Positions 1-6,276 of a DNA stretch of 8,715 bases are shown here, piece after piece. The translations under genes were made by a program, and so were the position numbers. Below the pieces are notes generated by a model, which ran no database searches, was not told the origin of the DNA, and saw nothing but the letters and a program-made list of their open reading frames with translations. The stretch's first letter is position 1. Each line of letters starts with the position of its first letter. Origin of the DNA: an uncultured Synergistales bacterium (GTDB lineage: Bacteria > Synergistota > Synergistia > Synergistales > Aminobacteriaceae). The stretch lies in NCBI GenBank assembly GCA_905233335.1, contig CAJOED010000094.1, forward strand, positions 1-8,715, in the 5' to 3' direction.

Positions 1-179
1 CAAAGTTTTACGTTTCGGGTGCGGGCATGTGTAGTGCGTGAGTGTGAAGTGATAGCGTGCCGGGGGCTTGATGGGGTATGAGAATGTTTTACGTTTTGGG
101 AGCAGGTATAAGTGCGCGGCGTGAGCTTTGTACGTCGGACGTTTGATAGTTACGACAAAGTTATTCATTTTGGGGGAGC
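1..179. repeat. Three imperfect direct repeats upstream of metY
   Basis: A ~22-base element recurs at about 1-22, 82-103 and 156-179. Copies 1 and 2 share GTTTTACGTTT, then a base, GGG, a base, GC (5-22 and 86-103). The third, CAAAGTTATTCATTTTGGGG, is looser. Copies lie 81 and 74 bases apart, and sequence between them also shows faint likeness (TTGAT followed by a TAYGA-like end near 68-81 and 143-155). The stretch encodes no convincing protein; the reading frame open from 128 is only an upstream extension of metY. It may be a decayed tandem array or the tail of something to the left of the window. Confidence 0.4.
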
Positions 180-207
180 TTGACAGAAAAATTTTTGCCT
201 GTAAAAT
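180..207 (+). promoter_or_regulatory. Sigma70-type promoter of metY-rrf2
   Basis: A perfect -35 box TTGACA (180-185) is followed by a 16-base spacer and a -10 box TAAAAT (202-207). Transcription should start near 213-215, leaving a short leader of about 37 bases before the metY start. That is too short for a SAM or T-box riboswitch, so control is more likely by a DNA-binding protein. The spacer holds the dyad AAAAATTTTT (187-196), flanked by ACAG and CTGT with a small offset. This is a possible operator for the Rrf2 protein encoded downstream, which is inference only. Confidence 0.75.
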
Positions 208-234
208 TTCGCACACTATCAAAGTATGTTATGA

Positions 235-241
235 GAGAGGA
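235..241 (+). promoter_or_regulatory. Ribosome binding site that fixes the metY start
   Basis: GAGAGGA ends nine bases before the ATG at 251. The in-frame ATG at 242 directly abuts this Shine-Dalgarno sequence, and the frame open from 128 starts upstream of the promoter. ATG 251 is therefore the best start. Confidence 0.75.
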
Positions 242-250
242 ATGAAATTC

Positions 251-1534
251 ATGGGCAAGTACAAATTCGAGACAATACAGCTTCACGCAGGACAAGAAAC
301 CCCCGACCCGACAACCGACGCACGAGCAGTACCGATTTACGCGACGACATCATACGTGTTCAAGGACTCGGCAACAGCAGCAGGACGTTTTGCGCTCACG
401 GAAGGCGGCAACATATACACGCGCTTGATGAACCCGACAAATGACGTTTTCGAGAAGAGAATTGCGGCACTAGAGTCAGGAGCAGGGGCACTTGCTGCGG
501 CTTCAGGGTCGGCGGCGATAACTTACGCTGTACAGAACATAGCAACAGCAGGAGATCATATAGTGTCGTCGGTCAATCTTTACGGCGGGACGTTCAACCT
601 TTTCGCGAACACTCTCAAGGAACAGGGACTTGATGTTACATTTGTCGACCCTGCAGACCCCGAAAATTTCGAGAAAGCCATAAAGCCCAACACAAAATTA
701 CTTTATTCCGAAACACTCGGCAATCCGAATTCTGACGTTGTAGACCTTGAAGCCATCGCGAAAATCGCACACAAACACGGCATACCCCTCATTGTCGATA
801 ACACGTTCGCTACTCCTTACCTTTGCAGGCCGATAGAATACGGAGCTGACATCGTCGTGCACTCTGCAACGAAATTTATCGGCGGTCATGGTACTGTTAT
901 GGGCGGAGTTGTAGTTGATGGCGGGCATTTCGACTGGGCACAGAATGACAAGTTCCCGGGACTGTCGAAACCGAACCCGTCGTATCATGGTGTAGTGTTC
1001 ACGCAGGCGGCCGGGAATATCGCGTACATCATCAAGCTCCGCACCACGTTAATGCGGGATCAGGGAGCGTGTTTGTCGCCGTTCAATTCGTTCTTGTTGC
1101 TACAGGGGCTTGAAACTCTCTCATTGCGTGTTGAGCGTCATGTAGAAAACGCATTGAAGGTTGTAGACTTCCTGAAAAATCATCCGCAGGTCGCAAAAGT
1201 CAATCACCCCTCACTCGAAACAGGAAAGCAGAAGGAGTTATACGCGAAATATTACCCGAACGGCGGCGGCTCAATATTCACGTTCGACATCAAAGGGACA
1301 GCCGACACAGCAAAGAAATTCACGGAGAGCCTCGAACTGTTCTCACTGCTTGCGAACGTTGCCGACGTAAAATCCCTTGTGATTCACCCGGCTTCAACGA
1401 CGCATTCACAGCTTGACGAGAAAGAATTACTTGCTTGCGGCATTCGTCCGACGACAATACGTCTCTCAATCGGCACAGAACATATTGATGACATTATCGC
1501 GGATCTGGCTCACGGTTTCGAGGCCGTAAAATAA
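251..1534 (+). CDS. metY: O-acetylhomoserine sulfhydrylase / cysteine synthase family PLP enzyme (MetY)
   Basis: A 427-residue Cys/Met-metabolism PLP enzyme. Family knowledge: it replaces the acetyl group of O-acetyl-L-homoserine with sulfide to give homocysteine for methionine synthesis; some members act on O-acetylserine. It is cytosolic and usually tetrameric. Seen here: the N-terminal FETIQLHAGQ opening, Tyr56-Thr-Arg58 (phosphate contact), the IVDNTFATPY segment with Asp183 (pyridine nitrogen), and the Schiff-base lysine Lys208 in SATKFIGGHG. The C-terminal VKSLVIHPASTTH signature and RLSIGTE are also present. Length is normal for MetY and longer than cystathionine gamma-synthase (~380). 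The start at 251 is chosen on the Shine-Dalgarno. Its stop overlaps the Rrf2 start by one base (TAATG), so the two are probably one transcript. Substrate choice (acetyl versus phospho or succinyl ester) cannot be settled from sequence alone. Confidence 0.93.
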   Translation: MGKYKFETIQLHAGQETPDPTTDARAVPIYATTSYVFKDSATAAGRFALTEGGNIYTRLMNPTNDVFEKRIAALESGAGALAAASGSAAITYAVQNIATAGDHIVSSVNLYGGTFNLFANTLKEQGLDVTFVDPADPENFEKAIKPNTKLLYSETLGNPNSDVVDLEAIAKIAHKHGIPLIVDNTFATPYLCRPIEYGADIVVHSATKFIGGHGTVMGGVVVDGGHFDWAQNDKFPGLSKPNPSYHGVVFTQAAGNIAYIIKLRTTLMRDQGACLSPFNSFLLLQGLETLSLRVERHVENALKVVDFLKNHPQVAKVNHPSLETGKQKELYAKYYPNGGGSIFTFDIKGTADTAKKFTESLELFSLLANVADVKSLVIHPASTTHSQLDEKELLACGIRPTTIRLSIGTEHIDDIIADLAHGFEAVK

Positions 1535-1935
1535 TGTTGGTGTCCACGCGCGGGAGATACGCACTACGTTTTCTTGTTGACCTCGCAGAAAATCAGGGTG
1601 AAGGCTACATCACGACGCAGGAGCTTGCAGAGCGTCAGGAAGTTTCGCAGAAGTACGCGGAGAGATTACTTGCTATGTTGTCGCGCAATGGTTTTGTCGA
1701 CAGCCAGCACGGCAGGGGCGGAGGTTATCGTCTTTTCGGACTGCCGGAAAGCTACAGTGTGAGTGAAGTGCTTGCGGCAATGAATGAGGAACTTGCGCCG
1801 GTTGCGTGCCTGACGTGTTCGCCGAATACTTGTCCCCGTGCGGAAAAGTGTCGGACGCTCCCGATGTGGCAGAAGCTCGGCGGGATGATTAATGACTTTT
1901 TCGAGGGTATCACTATCGCCGACCTCATGAGGTAG
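1534..1935 (+). CDS. Rrf2 family transcriptional regulator, cysteine-cluster type
   Basis: A 133-residue winged-helix regulator. Residues 1-70 form the Rrf2 domain: STRGRYALRFLVDLA helix, a recognition region (VSQKYAERLLAMLSRNGFV), and the GRGGGYRL wing at 60-67. A cysteine group follows, Cys92, Cys95, Cys100 and Cys106 (spacing 2-4-5), then Thr108 and Trp112. This recalls the Fe-S ligand loop of IscR and NsrR but is spaced differently and has one extra cysteine. It may bind a cluster or metal, or sense cysteine-related thiol state as CymR does. The ATG overlaps the metY stop, with GAGG at 1520-1523 ten bases upstream, so it is translationally coupled to metY. A role as local repressor of sulfur assimilation, including its own promoter, is inference from context. 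Confidence 0.9.
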   Translation: MLVSTRGRYALRFLVDLAENQGEGYITTQELAERQEVSQKYAERLLAMLSRNGFVDSQHGRGGGYRLFGLPESYSVSEVLAAMNEELAPVACLTCSPNTCPRAEKCRTLPMWQKLGGMINDFFEGITIADLMR

Positions 1936-1943
1936 AAATAATA

Positions 1944-2360
1944 TCACTGCTCCCCTGAAGTTTTTTCGGGGGAGTTTTCGTTTATGAGCACAAGAAACAC
2001 AATCAGCGCACCCAAAGAAATTTCCACGTCCGCAATGTTGAAGTTGAGATTTATGAACGGGCAGGGTATCCAGTCGATGACATGACCGAGCACAACGCGC
2101 TCAAGAAAGTTCGACAATGCCCCTCCCGCCATCACAGCCAGGCCAAGCCGCAAAGTTCTCTTCATGCGCACGAACAGGCACGCACACACAATCACAGCAC
2201 ACGCAATCCCGGAAAGCATGAGCGTAAATCCCGGCACGTCCCCGAAAATCCCGAAAGCCGCACCGGTGTTGCAGCTCAAAGTTACGATGTCATGAAGCAG
2301 TAATCTCACAGCATGTTCGGCAAGAAGGCACAAAGTTATCGTTATGAATGTCAGAAGCAA
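1944..2360 (-). CDS. lspA: Lipoprotein signal peptidase (signal peptidase II)
   Basis: A 138-residue inner-membrane aspartic protease that cleaves signal peptides from diacylglyceryl-modified prolipoproteins just before the lipidated cysteine. Four hydrophobic segments are visible (about 2-22, 45-64, 71-92, 113-127). Catalytic aspartates are Asp96 (HVIDW) and Asp111 (FNIAD). The NTGAAFG motif (31-37) and Asn84...Arg88 are present, but the usual NxxDR reads NFLER. The protein is short (~150-170 is usual), mainly in the loop after helix 1, where the usual DxxxK pair appears as Glu15/Arg19. The start is TTG at 2360, overlapping the HAD stop by ten bases; GGAGGG lies 12 bases upstream. An ATT at 2363 is the only nearer candidate. 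It is the last gene of the minus-strand run. Confidence 0.9.
   Translation of the reverse strand: MLLTFITITLCLLAEHAVRLLLHDIVTLSCNTGAAFGIFGDVPGFTLMLSGIACAVIVCACLFVRMKRTLRLGLAVMAGGALSNFLERVVLGHVIDWIPCPFINLNFNIADVEISLGALIVFLVLINENSPEKTSGEQ
1950..1983 (+). terminator. Rho-independent terminator of metY-rrf2, inside the lspA 3' end
   Basis: A ten-pair stem (1950-1959 with 1965-1974, one G-U pair) with a five-base loop is followed by TTTTCGTTT. It starts 15 bases after the Rrf2 stop. On the opposite strand the same bases encode the last residues of LspA (the SPEKTSGE tail). Read in the lspA direction the hairpin has no good T-run, so it would end that transcript only weakly. Confidence 0.8.
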
Positions 2361-2908
2361 AATTTGCTGATACCCTCCGCAATTCCGTCATCGTTGCATG
2401 AAGCAGTAACGTAGTCGGCAATATCTTTCAGTTCGTCGCACGCATTGCCCATAGCCACGCCCACGCCTGCCGCAGAAATCATGTACGTGTCATTGAGGCC
2501 GTCCCCGAATGCCATAGTTGACGCTATCGGAATGTTCACATAGTCAGCAATGAATTTCAGTGCCCGGCCTTTGTTCGCGTTGATGTCGTTTATCTCGATG
2601 TTGTTCGGAACGGACGACGTGAATAATATTCCCGGAAACACTTTCGGGAGTGCTTTCAGGAGGTCAGCGCGTAGTGTTTTGTCGAGGGTGTATATCTGCA
2701 TTTTCTGTACACCGTGAAAGTTTTTCATGGCGGCGATAATGTCATCTACGGGCTTGCGTAAGTCCTGAATTATTTTTCTCTGCCAATCGCCTATTGTTAC
2801 CTCGCTCAATCGTTCGTAGTGTTCGCGCTTCATGTAGCCTAGTCCGTCAGCAACGAAATCATACAAGAACGGGTAAATCATCAAATACCCTGCACATAGT
2901 CTCCGCAC
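2351..2908 (-). CDS. Cof-type HAD hydrolase, C-terminal part of a frameshifted gene
   Basis: Second part of the HAD gene that begins at 3176. The frame opens at GTG 2908, but the first ~14 residues are out-of-frame noise; homology begins around YDFVADG (residue 16). Seen: the cap region, motif III lysine Lys113 in NANKGRALKFIADY, and motif IV GDGLND (135-140, Mg2+ aspartates) followed by GVGVAMGNA, typical of Cof-like sugar-phosphate or flavin-nucleotide phosphatases. With one base removed, the two parts give a continuous 274-residue protein, the normal family length. Either the gene is newly broken or the sequence has one extra base. The stop overlaps the lspA start. Substrate is unknown. 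Confidence 0.75.
   Translation of the reverse strand: MRRLCAGYLMIYPFLYDFVADGLGYMKREHYERLSEVTIGDWQRKIIQDLRKPVDDIIAAMKNFHGVQKMQIYTLDKTLRADLLKALPKVFPGILFTSSVPNNIEINDINANKGRALKFIADYVNIPIASTMAFGDGLNDTYMISAAGVGVAMGNACDELKDIADYVTASCNDDGIAEGISKFCF
2373..2378 (-). promoter_or_regulatory. Ribosome binding site for lspA
   Basis: GGAGGG inside the end of the HAD gene, 12 bases upstream of the TTG at 2360. No ATG or GTG is in frame nearby, so this site supports a TTG (or a rare ATT at 2363) initiation coupled to HAD translation. Confidence 0.55.
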
Positions 2909-2910
2909 GC
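2859..2910 (-). other. Frameshift site in the HAD gene (one extra base)
   Basis: The N-terminal frame ends at TGA 2861-2859, and the C-terminal frame is open only from about 2910, so the extra base lies between. Protein continuity (FDDLPVL joined to YDFVADG) places it near 2862-2872, around GTTCTTGTATGA on the minus strand. The 826-base span is one more than a multiple of three. Confidence 0.75.
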
Positions 2911-3176
2911 CGTAAATCTATCTCGAACTTCCCTAGTGATTTTTTTTCGCGGACATCAAAAATTTCTGCTCCGTTTAGGGTTATTGCGTAGTGTACGAAC
3001 TTCAACGCCTTCACGTTTTCCGGGACAGCGTGCCAGAATCTGCCTGTTGCCGGGACGAGTTCTACACCCATGCTTGCGGCACGTTCGAGAGCGGAAAGAG
3101 TACGGGGGGTGATTTCTTTCTTTGCGTTGAATAAAGTGTCGTCGAGGTCAAACGCGATTAACTTTATATTTCCCAT
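2859..3176 (-). CDS. Cof-type HAD hydrolase, N-terminal part of a frameshifted gene
   Basis: First 105 codons of a Cof-family HAD phosphatase. Motif I is FDLDDTLFN, with nucleophile Asp10 and acid/base Asp12; motif II is Thr44 in PATGR; NGAEI (68-72) starts the cap domain. The frame then runs into TGA at 2861-2859 while the rest of the protein continues in the +1 frame. The ATG overlaps the pepF 3' end by 13 bases, with GAGGG nine bases upstream, so translation should be coupled to pepF. As it stands this fragment lacks motifs III and IV and would be inactive alone. Confidence 0.75.
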   Translation of the reverse strand: MGNIKLIAFDLDDTLFNAKKEITPRTLSALERAASMGVELVPATGRFWHAVPENVKALKFVHYAITLNGAEIFDVREKKSLGKFEIDLRRAETMCRVFDDLPVLV

Positions 3177-4963
3177 TCCCTGAAGCCCTCGTTCAATCTC
3201 TGCTCAAAGAATTTCATTGTGCGCTCAAACGGCTCCCTGCTCGTGAGATCAACCCCTGCACGACGTAATATATTCAGGCTGTAATCACTTCCGCCGCTCT
3301 GCAAAAACTTCTTGTAGCGTTCGACTGCTCCTTCCTCGTGATTGAGTATCGCCGACGCAAACGCATTAGCCGCCGTGAAACCCGTAACGTATTTATACAC
3401 GTAGAAAGCAGAATAGAAATGCGGTATCCTCGCCCACTCCGCGCAAAGTTCGTCGTCTATCGTCATGTCCGGCCCGTAACAGTCAGCGTTAAGTTTCCGC
3501 CATAACCCGCACAAGTAGTCAGGGGTCAATATCCCGCCGGACTCCGCGTATGAATGTGTCTGACGCTCGAAATCAGCGAACATTGCCTGACGGAAAAATG
3601 TAGTCCGTACCATGTCGTAATAGTAATTCAGCAGCCACTTCCTGTTGTCGGAGTTCTTCAGCATGTACTCAAGCAGCAAGGCTTCATTCGTCGTTGAGGC
3701 AACTTCAGCAAGTAGTATGGTGTAGTCGGCGTAAACCTGAGGCTGATTTTCCCGCGAATAATAACTGTGCAGGCTGTGTCCCATTTCGTGAACGAGCGTA
3801 AAGACATCATGAAGCGTCCCGTCGTAATTCAGCAGCACGTACGGTTTCGTTCCGTAAGCACCCCAAGAGTATGCGCCCTTGCGTTTGCCTTTGTTCTCGT
3901 AAATGTCAATCCACCGTTCAGACACTCCCCGCCGGAAATCTCTCACGTAATCATCACCCAAAGGAGCTAGAGCCTTCACAGCAAGTTCTACAGCGTCGGA
4001 AAAAGAAATCTCCTCTTTAGGCTCGTCGGAAATGGGAACGTTGACATCGTAGAAGTGAAAATCATCGAGGCCGAGAACTTTTTTGCGGAGTGCTACCAGT
4101 CTGTGCATGAGTGGAGCGGAATATTCTTTTGCGGTGTCGACGACATGACTATATACATCTTCCGGGACGTTCTCACCGAATAATGCCATGTCGAGGGAGT
4201 TCGCGTACTTTCTTGCGTTTGCGTAGAATATATCTCCCTTCACGGAGCCTGCATACAGTGCCGCTATTGAGTTCCTGTGCTTTGCGTAAGTCCCGTAGAT
4301 GCCCATGAACGCACTCTTGCGGACTTCTCTGTTCGTGCTTCTGCTGTACCTGTACCAGCGTTCTTCTGTGAGTTCTGATGTGTTGCCGTCCTCGTCAGTA
4401 ATGTCCGGGAAGTTCATATCAGCGTCGGTGAGAAGAGTGAATGCATTTTCCGGGACAGAAGTAAGTTCGCCGACCTTCGCTAATAACACTTCAAGCTCAT
4501 GGGACAATATGTGTTCACGTTCACGCAATAACTTTCTGAAGAAAAACTCGTAGCGCGTAAGTTCATGTTCGTTCTTTATGCAGTCGTTGATGTAGTCATG
4601 CGGGAGCGCAAGAATTTCCGGCTCAAAGAACGCAACAGCCGCAGAATATTTCACCAGCAGACTCTCCGCAAGCCCGGCGAGTTCTTGGGGTTTGGCCTCG
4701 CGCAGGTCTTCATGACTCTTCATGTTGGCATAAGCGTATAACTTGTTGAGTTCGAGCGAAACTGCCTCGTCCGCCTTTATGAACTCCAGCAGAATGTGAG
4801 AGCCTCCGCCGAGTTTGCCCTCGTACTCCTTCAATGCTTCTACTTTTGCGGAAGTATCATCATATGCTTTCTGCCATTCGTCGAAATTTGCGTATATAGC
4901 TTCCAGATCCCATTTGTCTTTTTCAGGGATATTTTTTCTTTCAGGTACTTCATTATTTCTCAT
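3164..4963 (-). CDS. pepF: Oligoendopeptidase F, M3B family zinc peptidase
   Basis: A 599-residue cytosolic zinc metallopeptidase that degrades short oligopeptides in protein turnover and peptide use. The M3 zinc site is complete: His392-Glu393-Met-Gly-His396 with His399 (HEMGHSLH) and the third ligand Glu420 in LAEVASTTNEALL. The N-terminal helical domain (about 15-200) includes the KWDLEAIY opening. YEFFFRKLLREREHILS and RIPHFYSAFYVYKY (512-525) are typical PepF segments. Length matches the family. No signal peptide is visible. The ATG at 4963 has only a weak AGAGAG upstream; the leader before it is the decayed copy of the coaE 3' end. The pepF stop overlaps the HAD start by 13 bases. Confidence 0.95.
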   Translation of the reverse strand: MRNNEVPERKNIPEKDKWDLEAIYANFDEWQKAYDDTSAKVEALKEYEGKLGGGSHILLEFIKADEAVSLELNKLYAYANMKSHEDLREAKPQELAGLAESLLVKYSAAVAFFEPEILALPHDYINDCIKNEHELTRYEFFFRKLLREREHILSHELEVLLAKVGELTSVPENAFTLLTDADMNFPDITDEDGNTSELTEERWYRYSRSTNREVRKSAFMGIYGTYAKHRNSIAALYAGSVKGDIFYANARKYANSLDMALFGENVPEDVYSHVVDTAKEYSAPLMHRLVALRKKVLGLDDFHFYDVNVPISDEPKEEISFSDAVELAVKALAPLGDDYVRDFRRGVSERWIDIYENKGKRKGAYSWGAYGTKPYVLLNYDGTLHDVFTLVHEMGHSLHSYYSRENQPQVYADYTILLAEVASTTNEALLLEYMLKNSDNRKWLLNYYYDMVRTTFFRQAMFADFERQTHSYAESGGILTPDYLCGLWRKLNADCYGPDMTIDDELCAEWARIPHFYSAFYVYKYVTGFTAANAFASAILNHEEGAVERYKKFLQSGGSDYSLNILRRAGVDLTSREPFERTMKFFEQRLNEGFREWEI

Positions 4964-5073
4964 AAAGTTTTTATCTCTCTTTCAAGTTCGTAAATATCGC
5001 TGTCATGATGTTATCGTGGGAACAAAAATTTTTCCCGCCGCAATAATTCTTCCTCATTCCACCCGCGCGATTG
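4960..5073 (-). pseudogene. Decayed tandem copy of the coaE 3' end
   Basis: Bases 5023-5070 repeat 5182-5229 exactly (48 bases), and 4973-5010 repeat 5102-5139 with three mismatches. Aligned with coaE, this copy reads RGWNEEELLRREKFLFPR, then a nonsense codon (GAA to TAA). It then lacks exactly ten codons and resumes in frame as HHDSDIYELEREIKTL, matching HNDGDIYELAREITAL of CoaE. Its own TGA sits on the pepF start (ATGA). This looks like a tandem duplication of the coaE end: the upstream copy stayed functional, and this one decayed into the pepF leader. Confidence 0.85.
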
Positions 5074-5088
5074 ATACCTCGTGAGCCT

Positions 5089-5658
5089 TCATAGAGCTGT
5101 AATCTCTCTTGCAAGTTCGTAAATATCGCCGTCATTATGAAGCACACAATCACCGGCATTCATTCTCTGTTCACGAGGGAGCAAAAATTTTTCCCGCCGC
5201 AATAATTCTTCCTCATTCCACCCGCGCGACTCACGACACCTTGCCGCCCTCACAGAAAACTCCGCCGCAACATAAATTACTCTTTCCGCCCATGAAGGCC
5301 GCCCGACTTCCGGCAGTAATGGTATCTCGACGACAAACACTCCGGCACCGCGTGTCTGTTGTTCAAGCTCACTCATCACAAGAGGGTGAATTATCGCACA
5401 GCAGAAATCATACTCTCTTTTGTCCGAAAAAATGAGGCGTGAGAGTTCCGGCGTTATGATTTTCCCGGAAGCATCAAGAATCCCCGCGCCCCATCGCGAA
5501 ACAAAAATACTCTTCACGTCATCATGAAGCCATAAATTTTTTGCGGCAATATCAGCGTTGAGTGATACGGCGTTCATATTGCGGGCAAGAATACCGCTGA
5601 CGGTGGACTTACCAGCCCCGATGTCCCCCGTAACCACCGTAATTCGAGTATCCGCCAT
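5089..5658 (-). CDS. coaE: Dephospho-CoA kinase
   Basis: A 189-residue P-loop kinase that phosphorylates the 3' hydroxyl of dephospho-CoA, the last step of coenzyme A synthesis in the cytosol. Seen: Walker A GDIGAGKST (11-19), Asp36 in LNADIAAK (substrate binding), IIHPLV (His91-Pro92), VVEIPLLPE (109-117), and the lid and C-terminal RCRESRGWNEEELLRRE and HNDGDIYEL segments. Length is slightly below the usual 195-205. The start at 5658 is chosen because it begins exactly at the conserved N-terminus, and GGAGAAGGA lies six bases upstream; the frame is open further up (to 5793), but that part is antisensical pcrA-frame DNA. The first 50 bases overlap the pcrA 3' end in another frame, indicating tight coupling. 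A decayed copy of the gene's 3' end follows. Confidence 0.92.
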   Translation of the reverse strand: MADTRITVVTGDIGAGKSTVSGILARNMNAVSLNADIAAKNLWLHDDVKSIFVSRWGAGILDASGKIITPELSRLIFSDKREYDFCCAIIHPLVMSELEQQTRGAGVFVVEIPLLPEVGRPSWAERVIYVAAEFSVRAARCRESRGWNEEELLRREKFLLPREQRMNAGDCVLHNDGDIYELAREITAL

Positions 5659-6256
5659 AATAATTCCTTCTCCTGTTGCCGCCGAAACGCTGCGAAAATC
5701 TGTCCTTTGTGCCCTTTCCCCTGTCGTCGGTCTGCTTGCACTCGTCGGGTATCTCGTACAGGAAGCGGGACACATCATGTTCAACGACCGCACCGAATAA
5801 CCTCCGGGATCTTGCCGCTGTCATGTAGAGCCTCTCTTCCGCACGGGTCATTCCGACGTAGCATAGTCTTCTCTCCTCTTCCAGTTCGTCGTCGTTGTCC
5901 TTTGAGCGTGAATGCGGGAAAATTTCCTCCTCCATTCCCACTATGAACACTACAGGGAACTCCAAGCCTTTCGACGCATGAAGTGTGAGAAGTCCGACCG
6001 CGCTCGTGTGTTCTGCGTCAGTAGTATCGGTGTCGGTGTATAGTGCCGCTTCAGCAAGTGCTTCTGACAGATCGCCGCCCTGCACAATGGATTTCAGTTC
6101 CTTCACGTTTTCGAGCCTGTCCCGGTATTTGTCCGGGTCATGAAGTTTCAGGTACGCTTCATAATTCATGTCCTGCAGAATGTAGTCTACTGTCGGTTTT
6201 ATGCCGCCTTCCGCAAGTTCAAGCAGCCTGTTCATGTGCCCGGCAAAGACTCTCAC
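5609..6256 (-). CDS. pcrA: PcrA/UvrD-type helicase, C-terminal part of a frameshifted gene
   Basis: Remainder of the helicase that starts at 7635. Listed from GTG 6256, although the frame is open to 6304 and the true protein runs through VKGQAGEAV before it. It carries part of domain 2B and the C-terminal 2A motifs: motif V in LLTLHASKGLEFPVVF (89-104) and motif VI in LCYVGMTRAEERL (131-143). It ends in a basic Gly/Tyr-rich tail (FGGNRRRNYYGGYSNYGGYG...). The tail's last 16 or so codons are the coaE start region read in another frame. If the missing base is restored, the full protein is 675 residues, somewhat shorter than typical PcrA (~720-750). Confidence 0.8.
   Translation of the reverse strand: MRVFAGHMNRLLELAEGGIKPTVDYILQDMNYEAYLKLHDPDKYRDRLENVKELKSIVQGGDLSEALAEAALYTDTDTTDAEHTSAVGLLTLHASKGLEFPVVFIVGMEEEIFPHSRSKDNDDELEEERRLCYVGMTRAEERLYMTAARSRRLFGAVVEHDVSRFLYEIPDECKQTDDRGKGTKDRFSQRFGGNRRRNYYGGYSNYGGYGGHRGW
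5665..5673 (-). promoter_or_regulatory. Ribosome binding site that fixes the coaE start
   Basis: GGAGAAGGA within the pcrA coding sequence, six bases before ATG 5658. It selects this start over codons further upstream in the same open frame. Confidence 0.75.
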
Positions 6257-6276
6257 CGCTTCCCCTGCCTGACCCT

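Noticed and set aside
1..179. CRISPR array
   Set aside because: Only three poorly matching copies with ~55-base gaps that are themselves loosely similar.
128..250. N-terminal extension of MetY starting at 128
   Set aside because: It would begin upstream of the clear promoter, has no family similarity, and a good ribosome site points to ATG 251.
208..250. SAM or T-box riboswitch upstream of metY
   Set aside because: The predicted leader is only about 37 bases, too short for either.
2859..2875. Programmed +1 frameshift like prfB (CUU-UGA)
   Set aside because: The stop is not directly after CUU (GUA lies between) and no internal Shine-Dalgarno is placed for it; a simple indel is more likely.
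4971..5159. Minus-strand open frame with a repeated IMTAIFTNL motif
   Set aside because: The repeat is the coaE 3'-end duplication read in another frame; no ribosome site or family match.
5658..5793. 45-residue N-terminal extension of CoaE
   Set aside because: CoaE homology starts at ATG 5658 with a strong ribosome site; the extension is pcrA DNA in the wrong frame.
5558..5946. Plus-strand open frames opposite pcrA and coaE
   Set aside because: Antisense shadows of conserved genes, with no recognisable domains.
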